Assembly (NCBI GenBank): GCA_030710605.1
Contig: CP092869.1
Coordinates: 16,225,494-16,289,493 of the forward strand
Source of the DNA: Cordylochernes scorpioides
Taxonomy: Eukaryota; Arthropoda; Arachnida; Pseudoscorpiones; Chernetidae
Direction: 5' to 3'
Length of the DNA: 64,000 nucleotides
The notes beneath the pieces were generated by a model. That model was given only the letters and a program-made list of their open reading frames with translations. It did not search any database and was not told the origin of the DNA. The position numbers and the translations under genes were made by a program. How positions within the stretch are numbered: position 1 is the stretch's first letter; each line of letters begins with the position of its first letter. Shown here piece after piece: positions 53,672 to 64,000 of this stretch.

Positions 53672-54525
53672 CGTTGTCGTGTCCAATGAAGAGCCTCAGA
53701 TGTCTCCATACATATCTACCACAGCAGTTGCAATGTTCTTGGATTTGTAAAGTTGCTGTTCTGGGTCCATGTAAATTTTCTGTTGTTGTCGTGTTCAATG
53801 AAGAGCCTCAGATGTCTCCATGCATCTCTATCACAGCAGTTGCAATGTTCTTGGATTTGTAAAGTTGCTGTTCTGGGTCCATGTAATTTTTCTGTTGTTG
53901 TCGTGTTCAATGAAGAGCCTCAGATGTTTCCATACATCTCTATCACAGCAGTTGCAATGTTCTTGGATTTGTAAAGCTGCTGTTCTGGGTCCATGTTAAT
54001 TTTCTGTTGTTGTCGTGTCCAATGAAGAGCCTCAGATGTTTCCATACATCTCTATCACAGCAATGTTCTCTATCTTGGGTGTGTAAAGCTGCTGTTCTGG
54101 GTCCATGTCAATTTTCTGTTGTTGTTGTGTCCAATGAAGAGCCTCAGATATATCCATACATCTCTATCACAGCAATGTCCTCTATCTTGGGTGTGTAAAG
54201 CTGCTGTTCTGGGTCCATGTCAATTTTCTGTTGTTGTCGTGTCCAATGAAGAGCCTCAGATGTCTCCATACAACTCTATTACAGCAATGTCCTCTATCTT
54301 GGGTGTGTAAAGCTGCTGTTCTGGGTCCATGTCAATTTTCTGTTGTTGTCGTGTCCAATGAAGAGCCTCAGATGTCTCCATACATCTCTATAACAGCAGT
54401 TGCAATGTTCTTGGATGTGTAAAACTGCTGTTCTGGGTCCATGTCAATTTTCTGTTGTTGTGGCCAATGAAGAGCCTCAGATGTCTCCATACACCTCTAT
54501 CACAACAGTCGCAATGTCCTATATC
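53672..54525 (+). repeat. 112 bp minisatellite, eight units
   Basis: Counterpart of 19090-20065; units at about 53679, 53791, 53903, 54015, 54127, 54239, 54351 and 54461. Confidence 0.95.
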
Positions 54526-55130
54526 TTATGAAATCCTATGATAAATTAAAATTTTAAGATTTTACTTCTTTTTTGACCATCTAAGAAACCACTTCACTTT
54601 TCCATTAATAGAATCCACCTTCAGAGAATTTTACCACCGTTTAATGGCTTTAATTTCCATCTAACAATTATTCCAATTTTAATCATTTCTGCATTTATCT
54701 GAAAGTATAGGTTAACCTCTTCAACACAATTGATTACATTATCAATAGTTTACCTCTCTATTCTGTCGCCATTTAAGCTTCATCAATATATTTCATCTTC
54801 TAAATTTGATTACCTTTATGGAAAAACGCATGGACCGGTTATCATATGCAAATTGATTATTAAAAATAGCTTATTTATTGCCATCTTATCACCCCCTCCC
54901 CACTTATAACACATCTTTTGGTTATAATTTGAGAGAGGGCTAATCTCTCTCCATCAAACTTTTCCTTGACGTCTGACCGTTATTAGCTAAATAGGCTTAC
55001 CCCGCCTATTTTTAGCTCTTTTTTGTCTTTCGTTCTCCATACCTAATATTAGATAGCACCCCTTTAACCTAATTACTTAACTATCTTTCATATACGATAG
55101 AAAGGGGGAGTAGCGATATATATATATATT

Positions 55131-55366
55131 ATTTTGCTTATCCCTAGTACACGTAGTACAGGCCATGATAATCATGGTGGGTTGAAGTAGGCGACTGCTT
55201 TTATTGTAAGTACACCACATGTCTACACATCTGAAAAGCAGATCGACTTTGCACTTACAAATGTGCCAGAGCCCCGTTTAGTTACTTGCACTCGCTGGTG
55301 GGAATCGAACCCGGGTCCTAGTGGTCGAAAACCAAACGGTTTAACCAGCCTTCCACCGACCCCCCA
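55131..55366 (-). mobile_element. tRNA-derived SINE-S, internally deleted
   Basis: Counterpart of 20690-20990. The tRNA-like head is better preserved here (GGTTTTCGACCACTAGGACC, GGGTTCGATTCCC), but about 70 bp after it are missing. 54526-55130 before it has no recognised gene. Confidence 0.7.
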
Positions 55367-55414
55367 TGCGATATATTTAACTAGTGTTGCATAACTGGTT
55401 TATTACTTGGGATA

Positions 55415-55665
55415 TATGGAAAGTTAGAGGTTGCCTGGTCGGCAGAATTCATAGTTCTTTAAATTAAAGATATTTCGGTCAGTAAATCTTGTTTATTATC
55501 TCGACGTTTCGACAAATCTTTTGTCCTCGTCAGGAGCAAACAAAAATTAAAACATTTGGCAAAGCGTTAGAAATTATTCAATTTTTTTGTTCGCTCCTGA
55601 CGAGGACAAACGTTGAGACAATAAAAAAAGATTTACTGGCCGATTAATTTAAAGAACTACTTAAT
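55415..55665. mobile_element. Inverted element with hammerhead family C
   Basis: Counterpart of 21019-21290. Confidence 0.6.
55500..55536 (-). ncRNA. Hammerhead ribozyme, family C
   Basis: Counterpart of 21121-21159 with stem II shortened to 6 bp (GACAAA/TTTGTC); CTGACGA (55527-55533), GAAAC and GTC (55503-55505) intact. Confidence 0.7.
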
Positions 55666-56144
55666 ATATATGTGAATATGTATGTTTTTTAATATAATTA
55701 TTTGAATACATCTATCTCTCTTCATGATTTGTTTCTTAACTTTGAGAGAGGGAGACGGTTGGAGATTGGTCGAGTTTTTAATGACATCTTGTCAATACGG
55801 GTGCACACATCGCGATGAGTGTGGCAAAAATGGGTGAAATATATGCTATGTGAAATGAATATGTAGATGGCGTCACCGCTGCAGAGTTTGATGGAGGATC
55901 GCCGGCGCGACACCACGTATTTCGCGATCTACGAGCAAAGCATATATCGAATGCTTCTCCGCTGAGGAGATGGCGTGGTTCTCAAGGCCCACCGCCTTTG
56001 TATATACATATATTGAAGACATACTAACATTTCACCATAGAGAGTTAGTTCTTAGTTGTAGAGTTTTAAGATCTATAAAGTATGTGTTTATCCATTCCCA
56101 TATAATGTATTTTACAAACAGCATTTTTCACTTATTATACAACA

Positions 56145-56370
56145 ACTACAAAAGCCTTTATTGAGGACCTCTCGTCCTATAAAGGATTCGCCAGTTTACA
56201 GAGTAAGAGAAGAGAACTAAGAATACAGAGATATATGTAGTAGGTATAGTATAGTATTTTCTACACTGTGACTATATACAACAACAACAACAAGCCTTTT
56301 ACTGGAATCAAAGTCCCATACAGGATTCGTCATTCTAATCCTGACAAAGATTATTTACATATAATTATTT
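56145..56370 (-). mobile_element. Two LINE 3' tails
   Basis: Counterpart of 21787-22010, with an extended CAACAACAACAAC-type tail. Confidence 0.6.
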
Positions 56371-56460
56371 ACATCAATTAGATTATATATATAGCTTCCT
56401 CTTCTCTTCAGCCGTCTTCCAAAATTTGAACAACGCTTTTTCACTTATTATAAACGAATA

Positions 56461-56747
56461 TAAAACGACATATTCGAAAATTATCCCGCATGTGTTTTTT
56501 TTTCAACGAAAAACACAATTTATTTTAAGGAGAAATAACGAGTATTTCTAACCTTAGGGATGAAGTATGAAAGGATGAATTGTGAAGAGTAATGATAAAC
56601 GGAAAAATAAAAGTGTCCAGGGATGGGAATCGAACCCACATTGTTCCGCTTACCGGGTAGATGCCATGTCCACTAGGCTACCCTGGACATATTTCTCCGT
56701 TCGTTGAAAAGAAACACATGCGGGATAATTTTGGAATGTCGTTTTAC
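56461..56747 (-). mobile_element. SINE-1 with tRNA-like head plus inverted arm
   Basis: Counterpart of 22231-22514; tRNA-like head at 56615-56688 (minus). Confidence 0.7.
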
Positions 56748-57084
56748 AATCACAAGCCGCATTATATTGTATTATAAACGAATATAATACTGCTAGAAAG
56801 AATTAAGACTTTCCACATGACGCTCTGCCCTTTTTTAACAAAATATTGTCAGGATCTGGTTCATCAGTGATTTCGCCAGTTCAATCTAAAAGACCGCGTG
56901 TTTATAGATGTTCCGCCTATATATCCGGCAATTTGTCATCGCCAAGGATTACTCTAAATTGACAAAAAAAAAAAAGAATTCGACATCAGACGACGTTTTA
57001 TCCATTATATATGTCCTCCTGTAGAAGGGCAGAGATGTCTGAAAGCTTGCGATGGTATTTGAAATAAAATTTTAAAACTGCTGG

Positions 57085-57185
57085 ACCGTGACGGTAGGCG
57101 GTTAACTTCGGCAACACCGGAGCTGACGTCACACCCGTACTTTCATAATCTGTTTTTGTATCCTGCATCGGCGTAGCCGCGCTGA
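57085..57185. promoter_or_regulatory. GC-richer patch with a CRE
   Basis: Counterpart of about 22850-22960; TGACGTCA at 57124-57131. Confidence 0.25.
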
Positions 57186-57543
57186 CTTATATTTTCTTTC
57201 CCCATGATTACCATTTCATCAATATATATGATCCTTTCACCTTGTTGTAGTTAATAAAAGAATAATTAACGTTAAGCGCTGTGTTGTGTAATCAAATTGA
57301 AAAATACAACAAAAACTCCGGAAACCTTTATAATTGTTTAAATAGATAAGGATAGATGGTTGAACGTGATTCTTGCCCGTCGCAAGTTGCCGTTCTATAG
57401 CGTGTTCTACAGGTTCAAGTTAACGTCAGCTCCAAGCTCGAGGATGGCGGTACCATTCACCAGGATTCTACACTCGCATTGAAGCAGTTTTATAAATTAA
57501 CTAATATTTAAATGAGCAAAACTTGGGACAAAAATTATGAAAA

Positions 57544-57880
57544 AAAAAAGGCATCTCCTTATCGTGCAACTGAAAGTTGCTGGTGGCTTGCGCCATCTAT
57601 CAGAATAAATATCAACTATTCTCGTTGATTTCTAATTATTCCAGAATTGGCCAATTACCCATTCTTGATTAATCAAGAAAATCTAACCACATACGTATTT
57701 AATCAAGAATGGGTAATTGGCCAATTCTGGAATAATTAGAAATCAACGAGAATAGTTGATATTTATTCCGATAGATGGCGCAAGCCATTAGCAACTTTCA
57801 GTTGCACGATAAGGAGATGCCTTTTTCATAATTTATGCACCTAATCCCAGTACAATATTACATTTGTACTATTTTCACAT
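57544..57880. mobile_element. PLE-A palindromic element, ribozyme deleted
   Basis: Counterpart of 23318-23640. 57881-58358 holds no recognised gene. Confidence 0.6.
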
Positions 57881-58356
57881 TCCAGATATATGTTTCTTTA
57901 CTTTCAAGTTTTCGAGCAAAAGTCTACAACGGGCAAATCCAAAATAAATGAAGTGAGATGTGACATGGATGAGATTGGTCTCGAAATATTCGAATGACCA
58001 AAAATAAGAGCAAAGAGTTTCTTTGAGTTTCTCGAAAGCCCGCAACGCTCAAAAATAAAGAACAAATTCCCTGTTTTTTGCTCATTAGAATATTTCTGGA
58101 GAACTATCTCTCGCCTTAACTAATATTACTTCAATGGGGCTCTCTGTTGTTGTTTAAAATTCACCACTCAGTGTAAGTAGCTAAATCACACCTTGTAATC
58201 CGTCTCAGCGCGTGGAGATAGAAATTCAAGGTAGGATGTCTCACAGTATTCTTATTAAGCTGGAAATATCAAGATTCCAAGAATAATTTTCTTTTTAACA
58301 TTTTTTATTCCTAAATCTCTATAGCTTTTGGGCATGGAAGCCCTTTTACAGGAGAA

Positions 58357-58358
<2 letters not shown>

Positions 58359-58401
<43 letters not shown>

Positions 58402-58470
58402 CCTTTATTAGGGACATGCCCCATACAGATTCTCCCAATTGGGTAAGGTAATAATTGTGTTATTTACATA
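58359..58470 (-). mobile_element. AC repeat and LINE 3' tail
   Basis: About 38 bp of pure AC repeat followed by AAAAGCCTTTATTAGGGACA. Counterpart of 24118-24240. Confidence 0.6.
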
Positions 58471-58851
58471 GAAATTGAACTGGCTTTACTCTTCGTCTCA
58501 AAGTCATTCACTTGTTGACTGGCCCTTACATAATGATGATCTAAAAATTTTACAGGAGAAATACACAATACAATAAATCACCAGAAGGAGTTTAAATCAA
58601 ATACTATTTTACATATTTACATAAAACTGATGTAGTATTCTTCTTGTCCCTAGTTACATGGAGAAAGACAAAATTTGACAGTTTCACCTTGTCTATCAAC
58701 GTAACCAGTCAAATATGTTTACAAAGTTTTCTATGATTCATTGACAGATGGGAGCATTTGTACCACCAGTTCTACAGTTCAACGGAGAGTTGAGGATGTC
58801 GTTAGAAAACGAAATCTGGAAGACAATGTGGTATCTCACCACCAAGTATAG

Positions 58852-58960
58852 CAGCAATAACAAAAAGCTTTATTAAGACCTTATAGTCTTATACAGATTC
58901 TCATAGTAGAAATGTAGGGTACATACGGGAATAAAAGTAATAGTACCAGTAATCAGCAAT
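58852..58960 (-). mobile_element. LINE 3' tail, uninterrupted
   Basis: Unsplit version of the element at 24866-25330. Confidence 0.6.
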
Positions 58961-59095
58961 GTTATTTACAGCGTATCAAATATGGGTAAAAAAAAAAGAA
59001 AGGAAGGGTTTAGAATAAGCTTATATTACAAGCAGTCGAGAACAAGCAGTTCTTTTTCTTAATAATTAGAAGAATTGAGACAGTACAGTAGAACA

Positions 59096-59269
59096 ACCTC
59101 CATGAGAGGACACTCACGCTAGAGGAAACCTCTCTGTAAAGGACAGCTTTCATTGGCAAAATTACCATTTTTACTATATAGTAACTTTCCAGTAAGAGGA
59201 CACCTCTCCCTAAAGGACACTTTGGCTCTGTAATTAGGTGTTGTCCTTTACAGGGAGGTATTTCTACTG
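59096..59269. mobile_element. pogo/Tigger-like MITE
   Basis: Counterpart of 25453-25636; ends and TA duplications kept. Confidence 0.8.
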
Positions 59270-59542
59270 TAATATAAATAAATATTGGGCATCTTTATAG
59301 CTTTATACATGGATGGATCAAGGGAAGAGGGTTGTCTAGTGTCGGGATATAAAGTCTTAGCGGTTGATCAATTTGTTCATCTACCCAGTTGTTCAGTAGA
59401 AGACACCGGATTCATTAGCTTACTTCGAACCACCAAGTATAGCTGGAATTGCTATTACCATTGTGTAAGCTGTTTTTTTCTTCTTCTTCTTGGGCTCCAG
59501 CAGGAGTCGAGATAAGGCGAGATGTCTTAATTTATTATAGAT

Positions 59543-59956
59543 GTGTGGATATGTGACGCACTAAAGCATGGACTATGGCTAGACACCATGGGATACCATC
59601 CCTTAGTATCAGAAAAATGCTATGGACATCAATCATACGGCCAGCATGACCAACCAACCAACCCTATGGCTCCAAGAAGGGCGCCACGGATCAAGGCCAA
59701 GCCTCGAGCACGTTTCAAGGCCACGCAATCTGGAACAGGTGTCGGCGCCATCTTGAAACAATATACGCAAAAAATGGCGGCGCGAGCTAAATATAGGTCG
59801 TGTCCTACATCAGACTCGTCTGCCTGTGTTTTGTCGGCCGTTTGCATATTCATACTTCCCACACGGATCGTTTGGCTTCAAACAGATGCATTGTGGGATA
59901 TGGGGTCGTCGTCTGTTAGTATCAGAGCTTGTTTCCTGTTGGGGTTACATCCTTGA
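59543..59956. promoter_or_regulatory. CpG-rich block with two YY1-type sites and open frames
   Basis: Counterpart of 25910-26323. The possible donor on the minus strand reads GTATGA here. Confidence 0.3.
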
Positions 59957-60645
59957 ATTTTGACCATTTTCTGGAAATATATAAATTAGTAGAGATTGTC
60001 ATTTGTACCGTGCCAGTTGAGTTTAAGCTGAGGCATTGTGGAACACGGGGTCATTGCTTGTTTGCAAGCTCGTTTACCTTTGAGGATACACAGCCTTGAA
60101 ATTTGACCATTTTCTGTGAAATTATGGATTAGTAAAGATTGTCATATGTTCTGAACCAGTTGAGTTTAAGAAGAGGTATTGTGGAATAAAGGGTCATTGC
60201 TTGTTTGCAAGCTCGTTTACCTTTGAGGATACACATCCTTGAATTTTGACTATTTTCTGACAATTATAGATTAATAAAGATTGTCATTTGTACCGTGCCA
60301 GTTGAGTTAAAGCTGAGGCATTGTGGAATAAAGGGTCATTGCTTGTTTGCAAGCTCGTTTTCCCTTTGAGGATACTCATCCTTGAATTTTGACTATTTTC
60401 TGTGAAATTTATAGATTAGTAGAGATAGCCATTTGTACCGTGCCAGTTGAGTTTAAGAAGAGATATTGTGGAACACGGGGTCATTGCTTGTTTGCAAGCT
60501 CGTTTTCCCTTTGAAGATACACATCTTTGAATTTTTGACTATTTTCTGTGAAATTATACACGACTTTACACAATTATACACTTGTAGATTAGTAGAGATA
60601 GTCATTTATCCCGTGCCAGTTGAGTTTAAGCTGAGGTATGGGAGA
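59950..60645 (+). repeat. ~143 bp minisatellite, about five units
   Basis: Counterpart of 26322-27290 with about two units fewer. Confidence 0.92.
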
Positions 60646-60650
60646 ATATG

Positions 60651-60784
60651 AAGAATAGTTGATATTTATTCCGATAGATGGCGCAAGCCATCAGCAACTT
60701 TCAGTTGCACGATAAAGAGATGCCTTTTTCATAATTTATGCACCTTATCCCAGTACAATATCACATTTGTACTATTTTTTTCAC
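60651..60784 (+). mobile_element. PLE-A terminal fragment
   Basis: Counterpart of 27296-27430. 60785-61240 has no recognised gene. Confidence 0.65.
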
Positions 60785-61347
60785 AATGCTTATATTTATT
60801 GCTAAAATTTCATATTATGTGTAGAATATATGGAGGCAGGCGCTCACGCCGCCTATTTTTATAAAATCTATTATTAAATAAAAAGGAAAACTTGTGTAGA
60901 AAATTATTTTCTGTACATTTTTTCCTTCAGTGATTGATTTATTGAATATTATATAATAAGGGTCGCGTGCAAGTATTGTCTCTGTAGGAAGCTATAAATA
61001 GACACTCGTCTGACATCTTATTCACTGATTGGTTTTTATTGGCAAACGATTATGTTATTTTTATTGTCTGTTTTTTTTTTCTTCCCTATATTGACCAATC
61101 AAAATGATGGCAGCCGTCCATGTGTTTAGAAACTTGTACGTTTGTATGAATAGAAAAGACACGGGAAAAGGTAATTGTTTATTTACTTTAAATTTCGTTT
61201 TTATAGCTGTGATATAGAGTGTTTAGACAATTAAACAACTTTATTGATATCTCGTCAATCTTTACACTCAAAGGGAGTTATAAGGTAATAATAATGGTAG
61301 GAATGAAGAGTGATATATACAATCGACGTAGCCCGGGCACGTCCGGA

Positions 61348-61590
61348 TCAGGAGCTTAAAGCCGCCTTGAATCTAGACAGATCCCTGCCATTTGGGGAGT
61401 TCATGTTCGGAACATGTTTGATGATAATGTCGAAGAATTTGTTGAGAAGAATCTTGTCTTCAGGAGTGAGTAGCCCGAGGAGGTGCTCCGTTTCTTCTTC
61501 GTAATAGACCGCGATATCCATCCTGACCACATTATTCTTGTTATATAGGGAGTGCAGGAATTCTCGATCCTTCAATCGGATGAGTAACTT
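61348..61590 (-). CDS. C-terminal coding segment, product unknown
   Basis: Counterpart of 27989-28243 with an identical protein over the shared stretch. The PLE-A insertion begins within its upstream edge (target duplication 61589-61600), so the frame runs on into element sequence (61591-61656) that does not belong to the gene. If this is an exon, the insertion lies at or next to its splice acceptor. Confidence 0.55.
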   Translation of the reverse strand, partial: KLLIRLKDREFLHSLYNKNNVVRMDIAVYYEEETEHLLGLLTPEDKILLNKFFDIIIKHVPNMNSPNGRDLSRFKAALSS

Positions 61591-61600
61591 TTTATAGAGT

Positions 61601-61872
61601 ATGAAAAAAGGCATCTCCTTATCGTGCAACTGAAAGTTGCTGATGGCTTGCGCCATCTATCGGAATAAATATCAACTATTCTCGTTGTTTTTTAATTATT
61701 CCTGAATTGGTCAAATACCCATTCTTGATTAATCAAGAAAAGCTAACCACGGACGCGTTTCGGGCTGTTGGCCCTCATCAGCGTGCGTCATCTGCACGAT
61801 AAGGAGATGCCTTTTTTCATAATCATGCACCTTATCCCAGTACAATATCACATTTGTACTATTTTTTCACAT
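61601..61872 (-). mobile_element. Minimal PLE-A mobile unit with hammerhead, copy 2 only
   Basis: A 272 bp insertion flanked by a perfect 12 bp duplication TTTTTATAGAGT (61589-61600 and 61873-61884); copy 1 has one copy at the corresponding place (about 28230). It consists of the AAAAAAGGCATCTCCTTATC end, body, hammerhead, then the inverted end GATAAGGAGATGCC and the tail to GTACTATTTTTTC. No ORF, so it must have been mobilised in trans. Confidence 0.88.
61746..61787 (-). ncRNA. Hammerhead ribozyme, family A
   Basis: CTGATGA, GGGC/GCCC stem II, GAAAC and GTC all intact; stem I is 4 bp because the deletion junction replaces its outer side (CGCACG against CGTGGT). Confidence 0.78.
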
Positions 61873-62063
61873 TTTTTATAGAGTGTTTAGTTGTAATATC
61901 GTATATATATTTACAGTACTGTATAATAGTAATTTAGTAGTAATGGTAGAATGTACATAGAAATAATGAAGAATGAAACAGAAATAAAATGATTATAGGG
62001 AAGTTTATATTATTATTTTTGGGGTGAATATTTTAAATGCATCAATAAATAGTTTAAATGTTT

Positions 62064-62231
62064 GTAAAACGACATTTGAAATACTATCCCGCATGTGTTT
62101 CTTTTCAACGAAAAATCAAAATTTATTTCAAGGAGAAATAACGATTATTTCTAACCTTTTGGATGAGGTATGAAAGGGTGAATTGTGAAGAGTAATGATG
62201 AACGGAAAAATAAAAGTGTCCAGGGATGGGA
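62064..62231 (-). mobile_element. SINE-1, 5'-truncated, with target duplication
   Basis: Flanked by AGTTTAAATGTTT (62051-62063 and 62232-62244). It begins in the B-box region (TCCCATCCCTGGACAC) and ends GTCGTTTTAC, a 168 bp unit. Confidence 0.85.
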
Positions 62232-62439
62232 AGTTTAAATGTTTAACGACAAGATATAACAATGGAACCAAAGCTTATAAATCGGCTTTGACATGTCATG
62301 AGCTTGTCCAAAAAACAACTGAGGTAACGAACCAGATATTCTTCAATTAAAAAGAATAAAGTAAAAGAGTAATATATACACACATACATATATATGCATA
62401 TTATGCATGTTAAATTGATTATATGCATATATATATATA

Positions 62440-63761
62440 CGAGGTGTGTTCAAAAGGTATCGTGACTTTTGTGTTTTTTTCAAAAATTATTTATTGATTC
62501 ATGAATACCTATTTTGTCCCCTTCAAAGTAATCCCCATGAGATATTATACACTTGTGCCAACGGTTTTTCCAATCTTCGAAGCACTACAAAAAATCATTT
62601 TTTAAAATCTTTTTCAGCTCCTCCTTCGATGCCGTCTTTATCTCGTCAAGCGTAGCGTAACGTCGTCCTTTCATGGGCCTCTTCAGTTTAAGGAACAAGA
62701 AAAAGTCACAGGGGGCCAGATCTGAGGAATACGGTGGCTGCGGCATCATTAGTGTGTTGTTTTTGGTCAAAAAGTCGCGCACAAGCAACGATGTGTGAGC
62801 AGGGGCGTTATCGTGGTGCAAAAGCCAATTTTTGTTGTTCCACAAATCCGGGCGTTTCTGGCGGATTGCTTCGCGCAAATTGCGCATAACTTGCAGGTAA
62901 TATTCCTTATTGACCGTTCTACCCTGTGGCAAGAACTTATGATGCACCACGCCCCTGCAATCGAAGAAAACTGTCAGCAAAACTTTCACATTCGACCGAA
63001 CTTGGCGCGCTTTTTTCGGTCTTGGTTCGTGCGGCAGCTTCCATTGAGATGATTGAGCTTTGGTTTCCACGTCATAACCATAAACCCACGCTTCGTCACC
63101 AGTTATGACCCTCTGGAGCAAATTTGGGTCGTCGCGGACAGAGTCCAACATCTCATTAGCAATGTTCATGCGATGCTGTTTTTGGTCGCAATTGAGCAAT
63201 TTTGGTACGAATTTCGCGGCGACCCGTCTCATGTCCAAATCATTGATAAAAATCGAATGGCAGGAGCCAATCGATATGTTTAGGTCCTCAGCAACTTCTC
63301 TAACGGTGATTCGACGATTGGCCAATATCATTTTCTCCACTTCATTAATTTTTCGTCTGTTGTTGAAGTGCTCGGGCGTCCGGCACGCTCTTCGCCGTTC
63401 ACATCTTCTCGGCCTTCTGAGAACATTTTGTACCATCGATAAACGTTGCTTCGGTCCAAAGTAGCTTCTCCGTATGCCACAGTCAACATTCGGAATGCAT
63501 CCGCGCACTTAATTTCGTTTTTCACATAAAATTTGATACAGGTTCTTTGATCCATTTTTTTTAATAGGTAAAAATCGAAGACGATCCAAAACACCTGAAA
63601 GCAAAGCAGCTGTCAACAATTAAGTGAACATTCAAAATGGTCGAGATTGTCGGCATAAGTGAGAGACATGAGTACCAACATAAAGCCACAAAGAGATCGA
63701 AATTCTAATATACGTAACCCGCGAAAATTCAAAAGTCGCGATACTTTTTGAACACACCTCG
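62440..63761 (-). mobile_element. Mariner transposon, nearly intact
   Basis: 1322 bp, normal for mariner. Terminal inverted repeats CGAGGTGTGTTCAAAAGGTA (left) and the complement at 63732-63761; TA on both sides (62438-62439, 63762-63763). The flanks TATGCATATTATGCATGTTA recur on both sides of the element, a longer direct repeat than the TA alone. Confidence 0.95.
62480..63555 (-). pseudogene. Mariner transposase, one frameshift and one stop
   Basis: ATG at 63555 (MDQRTCIKFYVKNEIKC). The N-terminal paired-type DNA-binding region includes the linker motif GRPSTS. The DDE domain has GDEAWVYGYD, then HHDNAPAH, then YSSDLAPCDFFLF; spacing from the second to the third aspartate is 34 residues (D34D), as in mariner. 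All three catalytic aspartates are present. Defects: a one-base loss in an A run near 63347-63353 after STSTTDEK, and an in-frame TAG at 62585 before CFEDWKNRWHKCI; the natural C-terminus with GDYFEGDK continues to about 62480. Inactive as it stands, but young. Confidence 0.93.
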
Positions 63762-63763
63762 TA

Positions 63764-64000
63764 TATATGCATATTATGCATGTTAATTTGATTTTATGCA
63801 TATATATATATGCAAATTAACATGCATTAAAATGGTCAATGAATAAACAACAGAATAATTACTCACAGATATATTCTCGAATTGTTTACTTTTAACAAAA
63901 ATCCACATTTCTATTTTATAAATGTAGATCAACCAGGCAGTATATTCTGTATTTGCATAAAATATATAAATTCAATGGCATTCATATTTTAATCTTTGCG
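63764..64000. other. No gene recognised
   Basis: AT-rich, with repeated TATGCATATATATATATG hairpin-like sequence next to the mariner. Confidence 0.5.

Larger units (their letters stand above)
32075..61900 (+). repeat. Copy 2 of the ~30 kb duplicated locus
   Basis: Collinear with 1-28273. It is longer mainly because of private insertions: Helitron 35412-35891, fold-back MITE 37108-37312, LINE 42118-42506, PLE-A 42869-43055, a ~2 kb complex block at about 48640-50650 that includes a minisatellite-bearing Helitron, and PLE-A 61601-61872. It lacks the mariner of 10495-11437, the Helitron of 4920-5398 and several retroelements found only in copy 1. Similarity runs out near 61900, where copy 1 meets the gap. 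Confidence 0.93.

Noticed and set aside
53277-53709. Repetitive-protein genes on both strands
   Set aside because: Produced by the 15 bp VNTR, which is open in several frames; copy 1 lacks the expansion.
62795-63464. Plus-strand ORFs of 60-119 codons
   Set aside because: Antisense shadows of the mariner transposase.

Overview
This is an AT-rich window from an animal, most likely invertebrate, genome. It is almost entirely repeats: hammerhead-ribozyme elements of Penelope-like type, non-autonomous Helitrons, mariner and pogo-type DNA transposons, tRNA-derived SINEs, LINE 3' ends, fold-back elements and minisatellites. No bacterial gene organisation is present and no complete host gene can be seen. 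The species cannot be named from the sequence. Repeat families are named here by structure only (for example PLE-A, SINE-1, family M), because no library search was possible.

Layout: 1-28273 (copy 1) and about 32075-61900 (copy 2) are the same roughly 30 kb locus in the same orientation. They differ by small substitutions, by minisatellite copy number and by many element insertions whose empty site is preserved in the other copy. Copy 1 ends at a 100-N assembly gap (28274-28373). Between the copies, 28374-32074 is single in this window. Beyond copy 2, 61900-64000 is again single and carries a nearly intact mariner. The arrangement fits two divergent haplotypes joined across a scaffold gap (false duplication); a true old tandem duplication is the alternative.

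Gene-like content is small. A coding segment on the minus strand (27989-28243; copy 61348-61590) differs between copies only at three synonymous sites. A possible first exon with a CRE and two CACGTG boxes lies at 28600-28757. LINE reverse-transcriptase C-termini sit at 12960-13262, 45115-45417 and 42118-42285. Transposase genes are at 62480-63555 (one frameshift, one stop) and 10690-11367 (deleted, dead). A well-formed tRNA-Lys(UUU)-like gene is at 6421-6492, inside an insertion private to copy 1.

The most notable content is structured RNA. Hammerhead motifs of at least four sequence families occur repeatedly. One sits in a 272 bp ORF-less insertion with a 12 bp target duplication (61601-61872). 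A separate dispersed family (M) carries GAAAC and CTGATGAG boxes in permuted order, with two helices that each show a compensatory change between copies and would form a pseudoknot.
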